Position numbers and translations under genes: made by a program. Shown here in pieces: positions 58,681-64,000 of a stretch of 64,000 nucleotides of DNA; the first letter of the stretch is position 1, and each line of letters begins with the position of its first letter. The notes below the pieces were generated by a model that did not search any database, was not told the origin of the DNA, and worked only from the letters and a program-made list of their open reading frames with translations. The DNA lies in contig JAHQIW010000854.1 in the NCBI GenBank assembly GCA_019055375.1, positions 1-64,000 on the forward strand, in the 5' to 3' direction. Origin of the DNA: Parelaphostrongylus tenuis. Taxonomy: Eukaryota > Nematoda > Chromadorea > Rhabditida > Metastrongylidae.

Positions 58681-61600
58681 CGTATCATCTATACATTCTC
58701 GCTTTTGGTTCAGTAATTTAGGAGGGCATCGATTAATACTCCAGTTCACCAACAAACACTAACCTGCCTAATAAATCTTTTTCGTATACTTTCTACAAAA
58801 TCTTCCAACATGCTCATAAAGAAGTCTAACAAAGCGGTGAACCTGCTTCTGTTTACTTGTGGATATTTGGCGGATTTCTATTAAGAACCTTATGAGCTTC
58901 CCCTGTTAAGGTCACTTGAAAGATGATCAACGTTTTGGTAATTTTGCCTTCCTTGGATCGTAAGCGCATTTTATGTAACGCTGCCCGCATAAGTCTGTGA
59001 ATCATCTGCAGTAGTGATGAGAGTTTATCGTATAGCCAAAATCTACCTTAGTGGAGATATTCTACTGCTTAGACCAATATGTGCTCGTATATTTGAACAT
59101 ATAGTTGAGAAACTTGAAAAGAAGAACTTGTGTAAATGCACATGACACGAAAGCACAGCGATAAAAATACTACAGTGCCCCATTTTGGCTCAAAAATCAA
59201 AAAGATGAGCGTGTAAAACTCTCAAAGCTTTCTAAATTATCTTAAAGTTTAAGGATAAACTGGCGGGATGAATGCTTGCTGTTAAACATAACCTGCAGCC
59301 TTTTCTCCTTTCTGAATTGAGGTGAGTGGCTTCAAACATTATCGCATTTATCAGAACGGGTAGTCTCAAACGTTACAAAATTGTGTGCAGTCTTCCTTCA
59401 ACAAAGTGACGTTTACTGATATGACAGGCCTATCTTAGTTTCCTTAATAGTCTGCTGGATTATATGAATAGTGCACTTAACGTAGTGAACTTTACATGAG
59501 ACGAATTCGTCCTAACGTCATCTCTGGAGTGACAACAGCAATAACAAATGTTATCATCACGCTTCTTTCGAAGAGCAATTCGTAAGATTCAGATAAACCA
59601 TTTGTCAGTGGTTCATAAGAAACCGGCCTCTATCGTTTCATGCTACAGTCTCAATTTAGTACGCAAAAGGCTGTTTGGAAATGAAATGACGACTGATCTA
59701 AAAATCACATTCTCTCTTCCATAAGCTCTTGATTTCACTACTAATAAAGTGACTCGAGTAAATACATTTGAGCATTTCCTCATAAAAAAGACACATCTGG
59801 GTTATTATCGCTTGTATATCATAGAAATTACCCTTAAATAGGCTGTTTTCATAATCTCGTTTCTAGAACATCCAGTATATAAATTGTCAAAATATTTCAA
59901 GCCCTTTCGTGATTGATACGTTAGGCTTCGTTCGTGAATTACGCATTAGCGATTCGGCGGTGAAAAGGCTACAAAAATCCTTACCAACAACTAAGAAATA
60001 TGACATTTCTGTCTATAATTCTGGTGAAAGAGTTTAGTCGCTCTGGAGCATCCCATGACCAACCGTCCTGTTTCAATTTATCGGTTTCACGCACTTTCCG
60101 AGAGAGTCAAAAAAGATGGAGCCTAATTGGTTTTCAGAGATTATCATTCCATCGTTTCTATAAAGGTGAGAGGAAAAGAAGGGATTTATAGCCAAAAAGA
60201 CAAATTGATTGCGCTTCTGAAGGACTGATCAGAACTCCTCGTGTTCAGCCTTGTATGAATGCTATGATGTTCTTACAGCCGGGGCCACGTCATCCTTCTC
60301 GGGGACAGCATGTGCCGTTTTCGCACCATGACTATTTAGAGTCCTTTCTTGTTCAACAGGACTTCTTTCGTTACCACGTTTGGTTTCTAGGAAAACCTTC
60401 TTAGTGCGTTGTTGCAGTCAAGAGAATATTACGTTTCACTTTCGGCGCTCAAACTTTCCCCGGTCAGAGTATGTGATGAACTCTCTCGCGACTTTTAGGA
60501 GCCATTTTCATTGCTTAAAGACAACAATTCTAAATGCAAACTTGCTATCTCAAAAACTTTCTTTTGTGCCGTAGTAAGAAAAAAGAAGATTACTTTATAA
60601 CCTCGGAGTTACCTTTGTGCATAAGAGTCATATATGAGTTGAAATCATAAGAGCCCGTGGAGAAAATTACGAAGTATCAGTGCAAAATGACTTGGAATTT
60701 TTCAAGTGAATAGCTGGAATAGTCTTTTTCGACACGGTAGTTGAGATCGCTAAGCGCAGAACAACTTGAAAGTACGATTTTTGCACCTCAGTCTTTATTC
60801 TTCTAGTTTGTAGAATGTCGGAAGAAACTCAGAAAAGCTTCGAGAAGATGGATTTTTTTTGTGAGACAGGGGGAGGGGATGGCTTGTGCCGAATAGCTAG
60901 TGATATTCGATGCGGGATAGATCCCAATAACGGCTCCCCAGTCTGCTAATCTGGAGGTTGCAAGAAGATGCGCTCAACCGGTATTTTACGTTGCTTATGA
61001 AAAGACAGATTCTCAATCAACAATTAACACGAGAAACAATTTAACTGCTAAAGGTACTGGGTTACCTGCACAGTAAGAAAGGACTGTGCTACGGGTCAGA
61101 TAAAGTTTCCAAGAGAAAGTTTTTTATAAGCAAATCGCCATTCGAAGAAAAATTCTTTTTTTTTCCATTTCGAAAAAAACTATAGGTTTTCTGTACTAGA
61201 ATTGCAGTAAATTTTGTTCCATCGTTCTATAGATAAATCCTTTTGACTCTCCCATACTGCTGTACGAAGTCGCTTTGAGGTCTATGCAATGGGCTATTCA
61301 ATCCATAGGTAAGACATGGTATTATTTTTGTTTTGGCAGCGCACAATGGGCAATTCATAAATTAGATGCACTGTTAATATTGAGATCGCCTTGTTTCAAG
61401 ATATGGAACAATTATGAAAAGCTAGGAAAAAAATTCCGACCAGTGAAAATGGTTTCTTGATAATCATGGCACGAAACCGGCCCATGCCCGTTCAAAAGAG
61501 TCCATTGAAAAGTGTTAGCAGTTTGAATGAACTGGCGCGGAAATGTTGTCACAGCATTATGACTATTGTTTCGGGAAATATGTTTTCCTGCCTTGAAGAT

Positions 61601-61787
61601 ATTAACTTGTTTGCCAGGTCGCCTACGAATCAGTTTTCACTACCCTCTCATCTCATTGCCCGGCTAACGGTTGTTAGTTATTGTATCAGTGTTCAGTAGT
61701 GTTTAATAAGGGGTGTCTTATTGACAATTTTTTCTCTCCTCTAATTTCGTTAAATCATTCCACCTTTTCCATCAATCGACCATATAT
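58681..61787. other. No supported gene
   Basis: Probable intron or intergenic DNA ahead of the plus-strand gene ending at 62532. MITE-arm remnants lie near 60340-60620. Short frames at 60000, 61275 and 61457 are unrecognised; exons of the downstream gene may hide here. Confidence 0.35.
60925..61110 (+). mobile_element. SINE family 2 fragment
   Basis: 3' body ACAATTTAACTGCTAAAGGT, ACTGGGTTACCTGCACAGTA and a following CTGTGCTACGGGTCAGAT match family 2. The head is poorly conserved. Confidence 0.5.
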
Positions 61788-62079
61788 AAAAAAGGATAAA
61801 GCTCTTGGCACTACTCAATCCTTGAGAGATGGGCCATGCATTCGTGTTCAATTTTAACTTCGTTTGAGGTGATTGAATGCATAGTTGTCCTTTACAATGA
61901 CTCTCGGTAACCTCCCGCTGTATCGAGTCAGTGCTGCTTATCCTCCTAGACAAGTCTGAGACCTGTCTAGTATTGATTTACCGACTCCAGAGGGGTGAAT
62001 GTGAGCCATGAGCGCGAGATCGAACCATCGACCTCGTGGGCGACGCAGAGCACCTCTGATCACTGCGCCACATGCGCTC
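61788..62079 (-). mobile_element. tRNA-derived SINE, family 1
   Basis: Minus-strand copy, slightly diverged (GGTTCGATCTCG box B, TGGCGCAGTGATCAGAGGTG box A). It lies immediately upstream of the last exons of the unknown plus-strand gene. A further tRNA-like head, GGTGTAGCCCATTGGGCACT to TTCGATCTCC (62117-62193), follows it. Confidence 0.78.
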
Positions 62080-62313
62080 CCCTCAATTAATATACCACGG
62101 AATTACTACAATTTAAGCGGTGTAGCCCATTGGGCACTGATGCGGTGCGTCAGAAAGCAAGGTGATTCACAATGCGCTAATTCGATCTCCTACTCAAAAT
62201 TTCTGAGATTAATTAACGAAGTCTTAGTAAGCGTCTTAGCTTGGATGCCGCCAAATCTGCATAGGAGAGTCCTTTCGACCAACGTTCTACATCAATCATG
62301 AACAAATTTTCAG

Positions 62314-62532
62314 CAGCGGCTTAAGCAACACGTGGTAAAAACATTTGTGAATGGTGAAGGCGAGGAAGCGAGTCGAATTCAAAAAGTGCTGGAATGTGCA
62401 GAGTAAGTTATAATATTGAGTTATTGAGAGTAATATTATTATATGTGACAACAAAAATTATAAAAATGATTTCTTTTTTGAAGATGCTCTGTAGAAGTGA
62501 TAAAGAAGGCAACAGTGAGAGCTCTACCATAG
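62314..62532 (+). CDS. Last two exons of an unknown plus-strand gene
   Basis: Exon 62314-62402 (acceptor AAATTTTCAG, donor CAGA|GTAAGT) and exon 62484-62532 (acceptor TTTTTTGAAG) join in phase to give QRLKQHVVKTFVNGEGEEAS, RIQKVLECAE, then CSVEVIKKATVRALP and TAG. The composition (charged, no low complexity) and the consensus donor make these look genuine. The acceptor could also sit three bases later. Upstream exons were not identified; the 300 bases before it hold a tRNA-like SINE piece. I do not recognise the family. It is convergent with the minus-strand gene ending at 62727. Confidence 0.6.
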
Positions 62533-62726
62533 GAAATGCCAATCACATCCATCACTTGTGAGGATGAACTCAGTAGAGAATTTCTACCAATTATTATAAA
62601 GGTGTAGATTCTTTTTCGTAGCTTTTATAAGCTTTTGATGAACTATTGAGTATGTCTTTGCATCGTACTCAGACTTCACATAAAGAACGCTGTTACATTG
62701 CTTTACTTGAAATTAATTTTTTTTTC

Positions 62727-62894
62727 TTATGGTAACTTGTCAACACGTTCAGAAATGTCCATTAGAATTTGGTCGATGATTTCCACTTTCTCATTGCCCA
62801 TCTGAACTTCTAGAAATTCTGAGATCTGTCGAAGTTCTTTTTCCCAGAACTTTTTATCCACTTCAAGAAGCTCTTTGATGTTTGTGTGTAAGCC
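62727..62894 (-). CDS. Last exon of an unknown minus-strand gene, probable coiled coil
   Basis: Acceptor CTGTTTTTACAG at 62895-62896, then 55 codons and TAA at 62729-62727. It reads GLHTNIKELLEVDKKFWEKE, LRQISEFLEVQMGNEKVEII, then DQILMDISERVDKLP. Hydrophobic residues at heptad-like spacing and many charged residues suggest a helical or coiled-coil C-terminus. There is no ATG in frame near the start, so frame finders miss it. Upstream exons lie beyond 62895 and were not identified. The 3' ends of this gene and the plus-strand gene at 62532 are about 195 bases apart. Confidence 0.62.
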   Translation of the reverse strand, partial: GLHTNIKELLEVDKKFWEKELRQISEFLEVQMGNEKVEIIDQILMDISERVDKLP

Positions 62895-63124
62895 CTGTAA
62901 AAACAGTCATTTTTCTTCGCGATTTTCGAGGCTAGTGATTTGATCTAAGAGTATTCAATATTCGAAATAAATAGAAAGCGGCTACATTAATGGAGTAGCA
63001 TTGTTCAGTGTTAATTAGATAGACTCTTTAGTAAAGATATAAGTTAGAATGTTATTATGGAAACGCACATAGCTTAATCTTCAAGGTCGTTTCTCCAATA
63101 TTCATCACTGATATAGTAACTATT

Positions 63125-63255
63125 CCCGAATAAGGATATGACATGATTTGAGCTGTTAGGTCTAGTGGTATACAGGCGCCTGTTTTATCCTATTGGGATT
63201 TATCAGTACCAACGCGTTAATAGAAAAAGTGGTCGATAAAGAGGTATTTCCAAAT
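63125..63255 (-). mobile_element. Ribozyme-bearing repeat, mutated core with compensated stems
   Basis: Minus-strand copy. Stem I is TGGTA/TACCA, stem II ATCC/GGAT and stem III ACAGGC/GCCTGT (63172-63183), all fully paired although all three differ from the 33.9 kb copy. The core is altered at two invariant positions (CTGATAA for CTGATGA, and A for the first G of GAAA), so this copy is probably dead. The 5' arm (ACCTCTTTATCGACCACTTT) matches the arms of 33549-33748. Confidence 0.65.
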
Positions 63256-63627
63256 AGTTATTATTTCTTTATTATCGTGTCTTTCCTACATTAACTCTTG
63301 CCTGTGGTTGCTGTTATTTTGACTCAGCCTTCTCAAATATTCAGTTTAAGATTTCACGTGAAGTTATACTGCATGTCTAGTACAAGCTGAGCATATACTG
63401 TGAGCTATTCTTAGACACTACAATATTGTTGTCCAGCAAATCTGGTAGAAGCTCCTTTGTTGCACTTTCATCGTTGTGTCTGATTTGCAACTTTTTGTGC
63501 TCTCTACCATCGGTCGTATTCCAGTAATCCTTCATGCCTCACATTTGCTATCGACGATACGGCTTCTGCTTCCGGCTAGAGAGACTGTTTGTCATCGATC
63601 CGTATATAAGTGAGTCAAAGGCTCAGA

Positions 63628-63795
63628 CGAAGCTGATTTCCTCTGAGCAGTGACCGACCATTTCCCTAGGCACTGGCCCGTTGATTTCCTCTGAGCAGTG
63701 ACCTACCGAATTTCCTCTGGGTGGTGGCTCGATGATATCTTTTAAACAGTGGCCGGCGGATTTCCTTTGTGCAATGGCCCGCTGATTTCGTGTAG
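63628..63795 (+). repeat. Minisatellite, unit about 25-28 bp
   Basis: About six diverged tandem units of the form GATTTCCTCTGAGCAGTGACC-ACCGA, for example at 63642, 63684 and 63758. No coding frame is conserved across units. Confidence 0.65.
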
Positions 63796-64000
63796 TCTGT
63801 TTTCGTGTCTTCCAGCAGCCAATACATTTGGTTCATTGGCCTCACGTATCCATTTCCAGATACGATATTCGCTACTCTCTCCCTCTCGACCAGCTGATCA
63901 ACGTGGAATGTGGTAGTGGGTCTAAGATCGAAGTCTGATACATGTTCGCTAATATTCTGGTATTCTATTGCGTCACCCGATTAGTTGTCGAAGGAGCAGG

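Larger units (their letters stand above)
62895..64000. other. Upstream of the minus-strand gene end
   Basis: Holds the ribozyme repeat (63125-63255) and minisatellite. A minus-strand frame of 53 codons from ATG near 63533 (MKDYWNTTDGREHKKLQIRH) is unexplained. Earlier exons of the coiled-coil gene should lie here or beyond. Confidence 0.35.

Noticed and set aside
1..64000. Bacterial features: operons, CRISPR arrays, ribosome binding sites
   Set aside because: Spliced genes and animal retroelements throughout; no spaced direct repeats of CRISPR type and no prokaryotic gene organisation.

Overview
This is a window from a nematode nuclear genome, most likely a strongylid hookworm or close relative. 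That assignment is inference. It rests on AT-rich DNA, short exons separated by long introns with TTTCAG-type acceptors, an ATG placed 11 bases after a splice acceptor (a spliced-leader signature), a nematode-style serpentine receptor, and an RTE-type non-LTR retrotransposon resembling those abundant in Ancylostoma. Most automatic open frames here are noise, because the real genes are split into exons of 94-276 bases.

Left part (7.4-22.5 kb, + strand): a Frizzled Wnt receptor. Ten consecutive exons (7426-21993) join in phase into 504 residues. They cover the second half of the cysteine-rich Wnt-binding domain, the linker, all seven membrane segments, the KTxxxW Dishevelled-binding motif and a proline-rich tail. 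The signal peptide and the first part of the cysteine-rich domain were not found in the 7.4 kb upstream.

Middle and right (36.0-54.4 kb, - strand): a complete seven-transmembrane serpentine receptor gene of about 325 residues. Its seven exons fit in phase. One intron of about 13.6 kb between TM3 and TM4 is filled with retrotransposon and SINE copies, and no exon from TM4 onward is captured by ATG-to-stop frames of useful length.

Right end (62.3-62.9 kb): the last exons of two convergent genes of unknown function, one on each strand.

Everything else is dominated by repeats. They include degraded and recent RTE retrotransposon copies (42.5-45.7, 48.0-49.1, 49.6-50.6 kb and fragments), a family of 0.6-0.9 kb MITE-like elements with very long inverted arms, two tRNA-derived SINE families, a fold-back family whose arms carry tRNA-like sequence, a 264-bp retroposed repeat with a 12-bp target duplication, and a small family of elements carrying hammerhead ribozyme motifs. 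One ribozyme copy (33893-33940) has a complete consensus core. The other copies show compensatory changes in the stems. This family, which looks like a non-autonomous retrozyme- or Penelope-type element, is the most unusual content of the window.
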